A stretch of DNA of 64,000 bases from Microglena sp. YARC (taxonomy: Eukaryota > Chlorophyta > Chlorophyceae > Chlamydomonadales > Chlamydomonadaceae), in NCBI GenBank assembly GCA_022414725.1, contig CM039467.1:10544513-10608512 (forward strand), read 5' to 3'. Below the pieces are notes generated by a model. It saw only the letters and a program-made list of their open reading frames with translations. It did no database searches and had not been told where the DNA came from. The position numbers and the translations under genes are program-made. Positions within the stretch are counted from its first letter, which is position 1, and each line of letters starts with the position of its first letter. Positions 10,157 to 22,370 of this stretch are shown here, in pieces.

Positions 10157-10720
10157 CCCTCCAGAAGAGATGCGGACCCCGCATCTGATCGTAATAAAGG
10201 TGGGATGTGAATACCAGTCGTTGTCGTATGTGCCGCGCTCAAAATATACTTGATGAAACAAGTTGGTTTCGGAGAGAACCATTTAACATCCCTTTTGAGT
10301 ACTCCGAGAAAGATAGCTTTATAAATAAAGCAATCTGACCGCCATGCCGTATGCGTCGAGTGCGATGGGTGGGTGATGGGCCCGTTTTTTCGACGTACGT
10401 CGGGACATAACGGGCGTAACACGTGATTTCCATGCATCGACGACGTGAGGGGCACTTTTCTTGACCGCCTTGGCGAGTTCCCAAGTGTCTTGCTCAATTC
10501 CGAAGTCTTGCCATCGGACCAAGTATTAAAGACGTCGTTTGCTGGATGTGCCGATGACACGCAACTTTTCGCGTATGATGCATTGGATATTCCAAATCGG
10601 AGCGCCGTCGGAGTCGAACTCGAGCGGTTGTCCAATCATGGACAACGCCATCGGAGCGCCAATGCTTGATCAAACCCACATGAAACACGGGGTGGATGCG
10701 CATCATCTTAGGCAAGGCTA
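10157..10720 (-). pseudogene. Element B pol C-terminus with chromodomain
   Basis: MVRWQDFGIEQDTWE, about 10475-10520 on the - strand, is the core of a chromodomain: YLVRW followed by the TWE motif. These bind methylated histone tails and guide Gypsy integration. Upstream, MPKMMRIHPVFHVGLIKHW (10660-10715) is the usual post-integrase segment. Frameshifts lie between the pieces. Confidence 0.75.
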
Positions 10721-10744
10721 AGCGGCACGCCGTGACTTGCCGGA

Positions 10745-11790
10745 CTACTCCCGTCTGCTCGTCGCGTGGACCAATGCATTAGTAATCGTATAAGGACCAA
10801 CAAAACGAGGTGTAAATTTTGGTTTACCCGTTGCTTTGAACTTCATATTGCGGGTGGACAAGAGAACTTTATCACAAAGGTTGTAGAAAACCTCCGTTCG
10901 TCGTTTATCGTAATGGGCTTTCTGCCGATCCTGAGCGGCTTGCATGCATGCCTTGCATTGATCTTGACGTTCAATGTGATCAGCCCATCAATCATTGGCA
11001 GCCGGACATTTCGATTCGACTTCCGCCTTGAGCGGCGTCGTAGGGTCGTAGCCAAGGTACGCCCGAAAGGGGGTGTTCTGAATGGACTCATGGTAGGAAT
11101 TGTTGATCGCAAACTCCACCAATGCCAAAGATTTATCCCAATCGTCATGGTATGGCCCCACGTAGTGGCGAATCATGTCCTCGATGACTCGGTTCATGCG
11201 TTCTGTCTGACCGTCAGTTTGTGGATGGAACGCTGTCGAAAACGCTTGTCGCGTGCCCATCAAACGATGGAGAGCCACGCCGAAATGACATGTGAATCGC
11301 GCGTCGCGATCACTGAGGAGTTTCTTCGGGATACCATGATATCGGATGACATGATTGAGGTATAGGGAAGCGAATTCCTCTGCGTTAATCGTCGTATGAC
11401 AAGGTTCGACATGAACCATTTTGGACAGCTTGTCGACGAACACAGCGATGGCATCATGGCCCGACGATGTTGGCGGAAGCGCCGTAATAAGGTCCGTGGA
11501 GGCGCACTCCCAGAATTTGTCTGGAATTTCCACGGGAACCATGGTACCGTTCGGCTTTGTGTTTCAGGGTTTGTTCGTTTGGCACTTATGGCACTGCTAG
11601 ACGAAGGCAGTCATATCTGCCGGACATTGGCCCAAGTAAAAGTGCGTGTGACCAGTTCCAACTATTTGGTGCGACCGCAATGGCCCATGTAAACCGGATC
11701 GTGAGCTTCGCGGATAATATCCAGGCGAAGTGCCGCGTCAAGTGGGACACATAAAAATTCGCGGCCGTACTTGTTGTCCTTGAACCAGTA
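10745..11790 (-). pseudogene. Element B integrase
   Basis: The zinc-binding start shows REAHDP, GHCG and, in a shifted frame, CHKCQ (about 11560-11720). The catalytic core is open at 10988-11542, with STDLITALP, VFVDKLSKMVH, DRDARFT and TAFHPQTDGQTER. The third catalytic residue is expected at EFAINNSYH. A frameshift at about 10990 separates it from the C-terminal part, AAQDRQKAHYDKRR through KFTPRFVGPY (10745-10945). The core is well preserved, but no full-length protein can be read. Confidence 0.88.
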
Positions 11791-12470
11791 CCCGTGCTTG
11801 GAAAATGTATCACGGAGGCGCTTGCAGCCCGGCGTGAAGTGCGGGTCCGTTTTGTTTCCAGCCAAAATTCGATCCGTGATGGAGAAAGAGGAGGGAGTCG
11901 ACGCCAAGGGCATTGGGCGTTTGCGTCGTCGCGTGTCCTTGACCGGAACCGAAGGTGCGGGCAGGACCAGGACCGTTGGAGGGCGGGGTAGGATATCAAT
12001 GACTGTGGGACCGACCGCAACAGGGCGTTGCTTCTTCGATCGAGGACGGCATTCGCTGACCAAGAGAGAGAACACAAACAGCTGGTGGCGGGGGCGGAGA
12101 GGTTGGGGTTGTGACTGACCGGGTCAGGCATATCATTGCGACCAGCGCGATATTCACAGTATAGCTAAAGGGTGCAAGGTCCTCATGCCATCGACCCATG
12201 CGTCGCGAAAGGACCGCTTTGCTACAAAGTACGTGAGCGGATTGTGTTCGGTGACCAACGTCATGTGGGAACCGTCGAGGTAGCACCGCTATCAGTCAAC
12301 GCGTGGACGATCGCTAGCATTTCTTATTTGTCGCCAATCCCATTCCAAGGACTATAAATTCGAACTGACCCATCGGGGTAGTGAACGCAGTCTTCGGCGC
12401 GTCCTCGTCCGATATGCGTATTTGGTAATAACTAGACGTGATGTATGACGCGATGGTAAGGAGTCCCCAT
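11780..12470 (-). pseudogene. Element B reverse transcriptase-RNase H with internal deletions
   Basis: Reverse transcriptase begins with FNNLPMGTPYHRVIH (end of the 12432-13130 frame). It then jumps directly to YYQIRISDEDAPKTAF and GQFEFIVLGMGLA (about 12365-12440), skipping the first RT motifs. It next jumps to EMLAIVHALTD (RNase H, about 12310), so the catalytic YxDD region is missing. RNase H continues with VTEHNPLTYF and ends near 12110. At least two deletions remove most of RT. Confidence 0.85.
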
Positions 12471-13130
12471 CGGCAAATTGTTGAAGACTTTGCGATATTT
12501 CCTTAGGAGGGCGCGCAGATCCCTGGCAGAGATGAGCGTTGTATCGTCGTGGTCAAGGATGTTGTTGTGGATCCAATTGTCGAAATCCATGCTAGCCACT
12601 GGCGGACCAGGTAACGGTCCGTCGGACGGCAATAATTTCGTGAGCAATATCGCTCTTTCATCGGCTGTGACATTTGACGCCGGTAAGTCCGCTCGCGATG
12701 CGCGGACGTTGAACAAGACGTGGTTAGCGCCAGCCTTTAAAAGCTTTGCTGCTTCGCGACCCGTAATGGCTGGGTCATCGGTTGACTTGCCCGTTAGCGC
12801 CATGGTGAAGAAGGAATGAGCCGTTTCGTCCCGCTGCCTGTTAATAGGGGTTAAACAGCAGCCGTACCGTTTGAGCGACATTATCATGCGATCGAAGTCG
12901 AGGACGGCCCTTTTGTTGCGCATCCAGTTGGATCCGAGGATCAAATCTAATCCTCCAGGAAGTTTGTCGACGACTTGGACAAACGCTTTGCCAACATATC
13001 GTTGGATGTGGATAGGGAGCGTGGTCGTTCTCGAGCGTGCGAGCAGCACCTTGCAAACTGAGGACCTGCAACTTTGGCGATCCACCCAGATCGGCGGTGT
13101 GCGTAGGTTGCGTCGCACTACGTCCTCCAC
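12471..13130 (-). pseudogene. Element B protease (C-terminal part) and linker
   Basis: LPGGLDLILGSNWM followed by AVLDF is the flap-to-C-terminal part of a retropepsin, as in other Gypsy pol proteins, near 12920-12980. The DTG active site is not in this frame. A DTGAPGCLM active-site segment lies about 900 bp upstream, separated by a further gag module. This suggests protease and gag modules were shuffled by tandem duplication. Confidence 0.7.
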
Positions 13131-16060
13131 CTCCTCGGCCAGCGGCCGGGTTGCGACTACCGTTGGCCTCCCGTTTGGGGCTCTTGGCAGGGCGAGAGTT
13201 CATCTCCTGGGGCTCTTGGCCTTGCGAAGAGAAAGAATCAGTGTCAGACTCGGAGGGGGGGGTTGGTAAATTGGACGCGATTGAATGTAAAGTCCTTACC
13301 CGAGTAACTAGTATTCGCGGGCCTCTTGAACAGAGACTTCGACTTATGATTAACGGAACCTCCCCTCTGATGGCGATCGCGCTTGTCCGTCAAGGACTTG
13401 CCACGAGCAGCGACGACTTTTCTCGCCTCGTCCAATTGCAGATAGCGGAACAAGTCCTCCATCGTCTCGAATATCGTGCCCGACTCGCGCCCAGAGTGCG
13501 CTCAGGCGCGGAGATCGTCGGAGAGTCCTGTGCGAAAGAAGTTTAACTTCTCGCGATCGGTGAGATCAGGGACTTTGCGAAATTCCGACTTGATGGCTTG
13601 GTAATAATTCTGCACGGATCGAGTATTTTGGCGCAAGCCACTTTCGTGTAGTCAGGTGAGAGCGACGTGTGATTCCGATAATAGCTAGGTCGGGCATGAG
13701 GAGCGATTCTGCCCATGCCACGATTTTGATAATCCCGTCGTTAGCGCAAGTGAATCCGTCGCGTTCGTGTTCCCAAGGGTAGATGTGCAAACCGAGATCA
13801 GCAGCCTTGCGCCTTTCCATAAGGCAACCCGGCGCGCCCGTATCTGCCAATGTGAGCAATTGCTTCGCGCCAGATCGGGCGTTGAAAAGCATATCGGGGC
13901 TGTCGCGAAGTTGACTTCGAATACCCCAATGGCTCGCGTAGTGAGCACGGGGAAAGCGTTCGGATTTCGTTGTGCGTGATTGCGACGGATGCACTTCGTT
14001 GACCGTCTGGCAGCGATTTGTTTCTCGCGAACTTTGGGATCCAATGCCTCCGACCACCAGTATCGACGGGTTTCAACCGGATCTGGGGATGCCCTCCTCA
14101 GGTGCGGGGCCAAAGTATACTGCCTTGGTCGCGTCGTTGAGAGCGTGATCAGCACCGTGCAAGAGAAGGACCTGCGACCCTGGCGATGTACTCTGCTTGC
14201 AGGGCTGCGCTCTGCTGCGTACGTCGTGGTCCTCTCTACCTTCTCGGCCTGTGATATTCCCCGAAGGGGCCATCCAGAATGCGACTACTCGAACGCATCA
14301 ATGGGCTACTCGTGGCGTGCGTCCAACTTTTGGCTTTTTTGTCGGACGAGAATTCGGTACTGTCGGTCTCGTCTTTAGATCGTAACGCCAGCAAAGCATA
14401 AATGGCTGTGTCGGAAGAAAGGTACCAAGTGTCTGCCGATCGCTGGGATCGAGTCGTTGACCTGTGTACGTGTAGCCCCCGCTCTGTTGCCCGTCGATGC
14501 TGCTGCGTATTGCGGGACATGTCCAGCTGCAGATAGTGGAATACGTCGACCACCGAATCGAACAATGCACCCATTTTCCGACCGTCAAATATATGGGTCG
14601 GAGGTCATCAATAAGTCCCGGCGAAATATTATATCGCTCGCGGACAGTGAGGTCTGGTACTTTGCGGGACTGATGGGAATATGTCTGCAGCGACCCCGTG
14701 CCTCGTTGGACTGAAATGTCGTGTAGTCTGGGGAGAAGGACCCAACGTGTAATCGTATTGGCATCCGCAGGTTGTTCGACCTCATCAGCCTGTGTTGCAT
14801 CCCTAACATAGGGCCGGCTGGCATGCGACTACTCGAGCGCATCAATGGGCTACTCGTTTGTATGAGCGCTATTACTTTAGCGCCCTTGATGGAGCACCGA
14901 TCAGAATTTCTGTCGAGGTACTCCATGGATCAGCTATGAAAAAGAAAAGAATCAGAGGGGGCGCTCAATGCGCCAATAATTGTATCTCGACTGCACGGGT
15001 AGACCCCGTCGCAGCCGTAGAGCATTTTTTGTAATACCCGTCAAGTATTGCTCTGGTGCTTCGTCTCGCCTCGTCCGACTGCTCACAATGGAGAACGTTA
15101 CCGGTTTCAACCACATGTCGGCCTTCTGATAGGGAAGACCGCAGTATGAACGTGTCGCTCCGACCCGTGCCAAAGATTTTATATTTATCGGACACCGTAG
15201 GGCTCGGTTTATCGTGGAAGAGGGTTGGATGATTGCGGTAAAACAAGTGTGGTGAGATCGAGAATAGCTTTATCGATCCTTCGTGTATGTAGTCGGGTGG
15301 AAACAACGGCGTTCGGTACCACCGTCCACCAGTTGTGTTTCCGACGGGTTCCGACGGGTTCCCATCGAACTGGGGATGTGCTCCTTAGGATCGGGGCCGA
15401 AGTAGACTGCCTTCGTTACGTCGACTCGCACCTTGCAAGCTGAGGACCTGCGACCCTGGCGATCAACTCAGCTTGAAGGTCTGCGGTCGTTGCGATCCGC
15501 TACGTTGTCGACCCCCTCGGCCTGTGTTCTGTCTCCCGAAAGGGCCAGCCAGGGAACTACTACTGTTGGCCGAAAGCATGGGCAATTGTCGGATGAGAGT
15601 GCAACTCTCCGACCTCCTTCAGCTTGGAGCTCATTGTCGACTAGAGTTTAACTCTTTGACAGCGTGGATGGTTCATGCGCGGCGAAGAGAAAGAATCGAA
15701 GTCGGAGGGGGGGTAACATGATCTTCGATTATTCATCCCCCTTTCTCCTAACTGTCGCTTTGGTCCGTGAAGGAATTGCCGGTTGCAACGGCGGTCTGTC
15801 TCGCCTCGCCCTACTGCAGGTAGTGGAACCAATATTCCATCGTGCTAAACAACGTTCCCGTTTCTAACGGGCGTAAGAGCACGGAGAGCGTCGGACAAGC
15901 CCATGCGAAGAAATTCAGTCGCTTGAGGGTCGTCAGGTCGGGGACCTTGCGAAACTCCGGCTTGATTTAATGGAAGTAATCCTGCAGGGAGCGAGTATAT
16001 ATGCTGGCGCATGCCACTTTGTGTAGTCGGGTAAGAGCGACGTGCGTTTCCGAAACAATT
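13030..16060 (-). repeat. Three diverged gag modules in tandem (element B)
   Basis: Three segments, beginning near 13047, 14148 and 15424, share the same order on the + strand. Each starts with a tract like GAGGACCTGCGACCCTGGCGA, then Ser/Arg-rich DNA, and ends with a tract reading FRTGLSDDLRA or FLRMGLSDALRA on the - strand, plus a TTTGCGAAATTCCG-like block. The last part resembles the Gag capsid end of Gypsy elements. Spacings are about 1.1 and 1.28 kb, and the copies are clearly diverged. A protease start (LADTGAPGCLM, about 13840) lies between the first and second modules. Confidence 0.65.
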
Positions 16061-17711
16061 TCCGAAATATCGCATAACGAAATATGTCGAACACGTGGGA
16101 TGGTACACGTGGGGAGAATTCCTATGTATGTTGAGCGTTAATAGCGTCTCGACCCGCGTCACGATACTATCCTACCTCAATCGTGATGCTCGAGGCCCAC
16201 GATTCGTCCAAGGGGATGCGTAGAGGACAGCGTCTTACGCCATGATCCATCGTCGCGGCTCTTGCGCGTGTGCCCCTGTCCACCCTATTCTCGTCAAGGA
16301 GTCACACTCTGTGGAACGTCGGAGATCCGCTTTGCGAATTCCGAAACGTGTCGTCGGTCCTCTGTAGCGTGGGGAGGTGGTCGGTCAGGAGTATCCGTGC
16401 GTGGCGTGGTATTTAACCGCCCGCGGTCGGAATTGATCGTTATGGATGTTCGCCGCAGGTGACTGCATCGGCACAACAGTCGGTTCCTCTATCGTGTGAT
16501 ATGGCGTGCCATCGGGTCGCGAAATGCTGAGGAGCATTTGCGTGGAATTGCGCGGCCAGGGCGGGCCATGACCTGGCAAAATTGCGCGGCTATGGCGGGC
16601 CATGACCTGGCGCGGCTAGACCTGGCGCGGCTAGACCTGGCGCGGCTAGACCTGGCGCGGCTAGACCTGGCTGGCCTGGCGCGGCTAGACCTCGCGCGGC
16701 TAGACCTGGCGCAGCTAGACCTGGCGCGGCTAGACTTGGCGCGGCTAGACCTGGCGCGGCTAGACCTGGCTGACCTGTCAAGTGGATGACACTGTCGCTC
16801 GGAATATGGCCAGGTCGTCGGACACGCGTCGGACACTTCTGAGTGCTGTGCCTGATTGGGCGACACGTGTAGCAACGTGTGCTGAGGTTGTCGGAAAAGG
16901 GCACGCGGCCCGCCGGCAGAGTCAATCGGGCTGTATGAGCCCGTCGCTTGTTGAGAAATCATTCTCATACGTCGGGGGCTCCTTGGTCCTGTCGGCCGAC
17001 GACATTTGAGCGACATTTGAGCGACGTTTGAGAGACATTTGAGCGACGACATGCCTCCCTCAAATTGGGAGGATGCGTGGGCTGCGTCGTCGGCGTCGGC
17101 GTCGGGCGTGGCGGTTGGCGCACCCGAGGATGCAGCCAGACCGGCCAAGCTCGAGACCAGAGGTCGCAGCGTGCCGACGGAAACGGAAGGCCGCTCTCCG
17201 ACGGAGGCAGAACCATCCCGCGTCGCCGTGAGCTCAGTGTCAAGCTTGGTGCCGGACGACGCAATTCTCTCGGGATTGCAACGTCGTAGGCGACACGCGA
17301 CAGCGACAGCGACGTCGGAGGCTGCACAGCAGCGGCGTCGGAGGGGCAACGCCAGGGCCAGCGCCAGCGTTCAGCGGCCAGCGTTCAGCGTCCAGCGGCC
17401 AGCGGCCAGCGTTCGTTGCCAGCGCCAACGGCCAGCGCCAGCGCCAGCGCCAGAGGTGGGATCGCGATCGGCGCACCCGAGGGTGCCGCCAGACCCGTGA
17501 AGCCCGCAACCAGAGGTTGCAGCGTGCCCACTGAAACAGAGGGCCGCGCGTCGACAGAGGCGGACTCGTCCTGCGTCGCATTGAACTCCGTGGCGGGCGC
17601 AGTGTCTGCGCCCGCAACCACTGACATCGTAGGCTGCTCCGCAGCGGTAGCGGCCGCGGCAGCGGCAGCATCAGCGGCGTCGGTACTTAGGTAAATTTTG
17701 TGGGAGGCCAT
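16061..17711 (-). pseudogene. Element B gag N-terminal region
   Basis: The likely start is MASHKIYLSTDAADAAAAAA at 17711 on the - strand. Ala-rich and low-complexity sequence follows, and the SASVxxRPSVSVGTLxPLV block appears twice (about 17500-17620 and 17130-17270) from a tandem duplication of roughly 360 bp. A 15-bp repeat lies at 16601-16780. Frames shift repeatedly. The assignment to gag rests on its position between leader and capsid modules, not on a recognised domain. Confidence 0.5.
16601..16780. repeat. 15-bp tandem repeat (GACCTGGCGCGGCTA)n
   Basis: About eleven copies of GACCTGGCGCGGCTA are present, two with small changes. Because the unit is a multiple of three, both strands stay open: repeats of LARLD on + and AAPGL on -. 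It lies inside the gag region of element B. Confidence 0.9.
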
Positions 17712-18679
17712 TCTGCACAGGCACAAGTCAGTAGGCTGGACAGGGATGAGTGGTGGGCTAGAGAGGGGGTATTACTCGCAACTCTAAGATGCCAAAATAT
17801 CACCTGCCACAGGGACGAGTAAAATTTGCGAGCGTAACGATCTGATAATGCCTCAAACGTAATTGTGAATGACGTGTTCGTCCAGAATACGATGAGGGAT
17901 ATTAGCACTGCGAAGGCACGGACCACAGGGCAAGCAAGGAAGTACACCGACAAATCGAAATGCGCGACAGGATGAGCAAGATAGCAGGTGGACAGCACGA
18001 ATAATTAATGCAGCAAACCGTGAGAGCTGCAGGACAGGCTCGCGAAGCACCCTAATTAAAGCAAGTACAGCCGAGGTGGCCAATGGAGCCGATGCTGCAC
18101 TATTGATCAATCCGCGAGGGAGATGCTCGGGAATATATCGTTAGAAGCTATGACCAAAAGGACAGGACGTGAACGCAAGAATCGAGAACGTAGGCCAGAC
18201 AGGGGCAGGGCAGGCTATGATAAGATGCCCATGCAAGACAGGTCGCAGGCGGCCTAGTGCGTGTCGAGCCTAACAGGACCGTTCACTGCGAGAACCGAGC
18301 AGGCGCTACGTGTATTCGTAGCCACAGGTAAGAGCATGAACAAAGAGCAGCAAATGCCAGAAAAGTTGACAGGATGTCCTGGCGGGTGCGATTTATTCGA
18401 AGGAAAATGCGTATGCGTGCGTATGTGTATGCGTGAGGTCCCTAAGGAACGAAACCAGCTCCGCTACCAGGGTTTAGGGTTTTAGGTCGTAGTAGAGGAT
18501 GAACAGCACTTCTTGATGGAATGTCACGTGTACTCTTAGGATTTCTTGGTGTGAGAACTTTGAAAGCACCCCGAGTGGATTTAACAGTTTATAGACTTGT
18601 CAGGGCTCACCCCTTGATTGTAAACTGACACACATGATTTGTTGCATGGATATTTTATGCTTGTAAAGTGCCCCAATCT
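17712..18679 (-). other. Element B leader, no gene recognised
   Basis: This tract lies between the presumed gag start and the 55-bp array. It has only short ORFs. Near 18473 there is a GGTTTAGGGTTTTAGG tract that looks telomere-like. Nothing else was found. Confidence 0.4.
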
Positions 18680-18682
18680 CAT

Positions 18683-19588
18683 TCCAGACTAAAGAGTTGC
18701 GCCAGACTACATCCTTTGAGAAACGCAATGAACTCAACCCAGACTAAAGAGTTGCGCCTGACTACATCCTTTGAGAAACGCAATGAACTCAACCCAGACT
18801 AAAGAGTTGCGCCAGACTACATCCTTTGAGAAACGCAATGAACTCAACCCAGACTAAAGAGTTGCGCCAGACTACATCCTTTGAGAAACGCAATGAACTC
18901 AACCCAGACTAAAGAGTTGCGCCAGACCGCATCCTTTGAGAAACGCAATGAACTCAACCCAGACTAAAGAGTTGCGCCAGACTACATCCTTTGAGAAACG
19001 CAATGAACTCAACCCAGACTAAAGAGTTGCGCCAGACTACATCCTTTGAGAAACGCAATGAACTCAACCCAGACTAAAGAGTTGCGCCAGACTACACCCT
19101 TTGAGAAACGCAATGAACTAAAGCCAGACTAAAGAGTTGCGCCAGACTGCATCTTTTGAGAAACGCAATGAACTCAACCCAGACTAAAGAGTTGCGCCAG
19201 ACTACATCCTTTGAGAAACGCAATGAACTAAAGCCAGACTAAAGAGTTGCGCCAGACTACATCCTTTGAGAAACGCAATGAACTCAACCCAGACTAAAGA
19301 GTTGCGCCAGACTGCATCCTTTGAGAAACGCAATGAACTCAACCCAGACTAAAGAGTTGCGCCAGACTACATCCTTTGAGAAACGCAATGAGCTCAACCC
19401 AGACTAAAGAGTTGCGCCAGACTACATCCTTTGAGAAACGCAATGAACTCAACCCAGACTAAAGAGTTGCGCCAGACTACACCCTTTGAGAAACGCAATG
19501 AACTCAACCCAGACTAAAGAGTTGCGCCAGACTACATCCTTTGAGAAACGCAATGAACTAAAGCCAGACTAAAGAGTTGCGCCAGACT
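18683..19588. repeat. 55-bp tandem array, part 1
   Basis: About 16.5 copies are present of a 55-bp unit beginning CAGACTAAAGAGTTGCGCCA and containing CTTTGAGAAACGCAATGAAC. Copies are nearly identical; variant positions include ACTACATCC/ACTGCATCC and AACTCAACC/AACTAAAGC, so higher-order blocks may exist. It lies in the leader of element B and is cut at 19593 by element G. Confidence 0.95.
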
Positions 19589-19593
19589 GCATC
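19589..19593. repeat. TSD of element G, left copy (GCATC)
   Basis: GCATC at 19589-19593 is repeated at 22366-22370 on the other side of G. Both belong to the 55-bp unit. Confidence 0.9.
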
Positions 19594-19914
19594 TGTAGTG
19601 TGTTCGTCGAGAACCTTCCAGATGTCGGAAGTTGAGAAACTGCTAGGAGGCTTCTGCGAGGGTTCGTAGAGTATCTGTGAGCCGAACACTTCAGGTTTCA
19701 GGGTTTGTTAGGACCTTCTGGATTATTCGGCAAGACTATATAAGTTGATGTTCGTATATTTCTAGAACTTGGAACATGTAACTTCTGACGCTGTTACAAT
19801 CACTGGCTTCTGCCCGATCTGTAATGAGTCTTATTGTTCCTCGTTCCTTGTTCCCTTTGTCCCTTGACCCTTGCGCGTAACAATCGCTGGCTGTTGCCGG
19901 ATCGTTACCCTACA
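19594..19914 (+). repeat. Element G 5' LTR
   Basis: Direct copy of 22045-22365. A TATATAA box lies at 19737-19743. Confidence 0.92.
19737..19743 (+). promoter_or_regulatory. TATA box in element G LTR
   Basis: TATATAA is conserved in both LTRs (also 22188-22194), about 175 bp before the LTR end, and is probably the core promoter. Confidence 0.5.
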
Positions 19915-22044
19915 TATGGTTTCGGAGCTGGTCTATTCACGACCCATGACTAGAATCATCTCCATAGAGCCTAGCGTCTACATCTGCGTCTGCGTCTGAT
20001 CAACGCACTTCTGCTCTTGAGGCGAAGCCCACGGCTCTAAAAGAGGGAAAGCCTTCTTGTGACTCCTCGACGACTGGCAGTTTCGCCTCGTATAGGAGCT
20101 CTTCCCCGGCTCACTGGAAACAAAACTGAGTATCTCGGCTCGGGATGGAGCAACCCGGGACGCCGCGTCTCAGTCGGCAGTTCGCCCGCTGCCGTCCAGG
20201 ATACCCAGAACACCCAGGACCCAAGACACCCAGGACACTCGCGATTGTCGCGATTGTGGAATTGCTGGTACTACGTTTCCACAGATCGCCCACAGGACCA
20301 AGATTACCCCCGTTCTTCCAAGGCTTTAGAGACGTTCTTCTGCCTCGGATCCTAAGGACTTCTGATTTGCTTTCGACTTTATATCTCCCCAAGAATCCAA
20401 GATATCTTCCAATGATCCATGAACTTCATCTACTCTGGATTACTCTTCCATGCCATCATCCCCTTTGAGTGATAATCCTCAACCTTCAAAACAACCAAAG
20501 TATATCCACGATCCCAGCCCGGGAACATGAGGACGTAGGGAGCTGGAGATCGTGGAGTCGCAGGGTGCCTACGGGACCCTCAGAATATAGCAGTGTTAGT
20601 TATTGCCGGACGTCAGCACCGGTGGAGTAGGCTACGGCTTTTGCCGCAGGGCCATGGATCTACCGAGAACTGCAAGTGACACTGGCCTAGGAACGACTAG
20701 CAGCTGTCTCGACTCTGGAAGCTAAGTGCTAGTAAAGTCAGGAATGCTGAAAAAGCGTTTCTTGTGTGCTGGAGGACATTGGTGCTATCTACCGTTTCAT
20801 TTCGAGCATGCTGGTTAGTGAGTTGAAACTTGAGGCTTGTGTCTGTCCAATGGTTTGGAATCTATTGCTGTGCATTTGACCATGCAATTCGAGAATGAGC
20901 GGACTCGATTATGTAGTTATTGCAGTTTGTGGGTTCGATCTTGTGCTCGTAATGCTATGGTTACGCACTTATAGTTCGAGTTATTGCTAGAGCATGAGGA
21001 CCATTATGCATGCTACGAACCTAGTATGCTAGCCCCTAGCCTAACAAAGGGAAATGCAGATTCGCCCGCGCGATTCCGCATAGGCCTAGATTGCATGTTA
21101 GCATGGACGCATAGATTGGATGCTGTGCGAGTGTAGATGCACTTGGAAGTGAGTGCACCGATGTTTTCGCGACCTGTAGACCCATTCAGGGCCCGGAATT
21201 CAGAAAATATTAGATGCACTTGCGTTTGCTCTACGTTTGCTCTGATGTGTAGTGAAAATGCGTTCAATTTGAAGGAATTGAAGAATATCGAGGTGTGCTT
21301 TGAGTTGCGGATTTCTGGCGTACCTTGGTGATGCACCTGGATACTGCCGGATGGGCCCGATTTGTGCCTTTGCTCGACCTTCATTTGAGAGTACCTTGAA
21401 TTCCCGGTTGAGGAGAACAATGAGTATGTGCTGGATACGCCGGTGATGGTGATCATAGTTGCTGATCCCCAGGTGTCCGGGGAAAAGTGTTTTTGCTGAG
21501 CATATGCTGTTTTTTTTGCATAGCTTTGTGAAGTGTGAGACACATGTAGCCTAGGTGTACTTGGAATACATGCTTTTGCTCTTGCTTATGCTTATCCTGC
21601 TCGATTTGTTGTGTCTTTCTAGCCTAATGCTGAGGTGTCTAGATTATAGATTATAGAATCTGAATTCTGAAATGGTTAGTCAAGAAATAGCCCTTGACTT
21701 GACTGTCCACCACATGTATATCTTTTGCGTGTCACGCTTGATGTGTGAATACAAGTTGATTCACTCTAAGTTTTCTGGTAGGCTATTTGCTTGTAGGCAG
21801 ATAAAACGTATTTGTTGAACATGAGTTGAACATGAATATGAACAAAAATTGTTTACATTGCTATTGACACTTATATGACTTTCAAGCTGAGATTACAGTT
21901 TTTGGTACCCTACCATAGTACCAAAGTTGTTTGCATTACATTTCTGAAGTTGTTTGCTTTGAGTTCCCTTAATTTTATCTCCCCATGTCTTCCTATGCTG
22001 TGAAGCTAGCTATGAGGACATAGCTGTCTATAAGAGGAGGAGTA
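19915..22044 (+). other. Element G interior, no domain recognised
   Basis: The longest ORFs are short (98 and 107 codons near 20059-20468; 176 codons on the - strand at 21013-21543). None shows capsid, protease or polymerase motifs. The + frames near 20145-20355 are Pro/Arg-rich. I see no gene. Confidence 0.5.
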
Positions 22045-22365
22045 TGTAGTGTGTTCGTCGAGAACCTTCCAGATGTCGGAAGTTGAGAAACTGCTAGGAG
22101 GCTTCTGCGAGGGTTCGTAGAGTATCTGTGAGCCGAACACTTCAGGTTTCAGGGTTTGTTAGGACCTTCTGGATTATTCGGCAAGACTATATAAGTTGAT
22201 GTTCGTCTATTTCTAGAACTTGGAACATGTAACTTCTGACGCTGTAACAATCACTGGCTTCTGCCCGATCTGTAACGAGTCTTATAGTTCCTCGTTCCTT
22301 GTTCCCTTTGTCCCTTGACCCTTGCGCGTAACAGTCGCTGGCTGTTGCCGGATCGTTACCCTACA
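22045..22365 (+). repeat. Element G 3' LTR
   Basis: Direct copy of 19594-19914 with at least five substitutions, including GTATATTT/GTCTATTT and GTTACAAT/GTAACAAT. Confidence 0.92.
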
Positions 22366-22370
22366 GCATC

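Larger units (their letters stand above)
19594..22365 (+). mobile_element. Element G: non-coding LTR retrotransposon (LARD/TRIM-like)
   Basis: G has 321-bp LTRs at 19594-19914 and 22045-22365 of form TGTAGTG...CCCTACA, with at least five differences between them. The TSD is GCATC. A possible primer site, ATGGTTTCGGAGC, follows the 5' LTR and resembles the initiator-Met type TGGTATCAGAGC. The polypurine tract AAGAGGAGGAG precedes the 3' LTR. The 2.1-kb interior has no recognisable gag or pol, so G depends on enzymes supplied by other elements. It sits inside the 55-bp array of element B. Confidence 0.9.

Noticed and set aside
10766..11365. 199-codon + ORF.
   Set aside because: Antisense to the integrase of element B, which carries the recognisable motifs.
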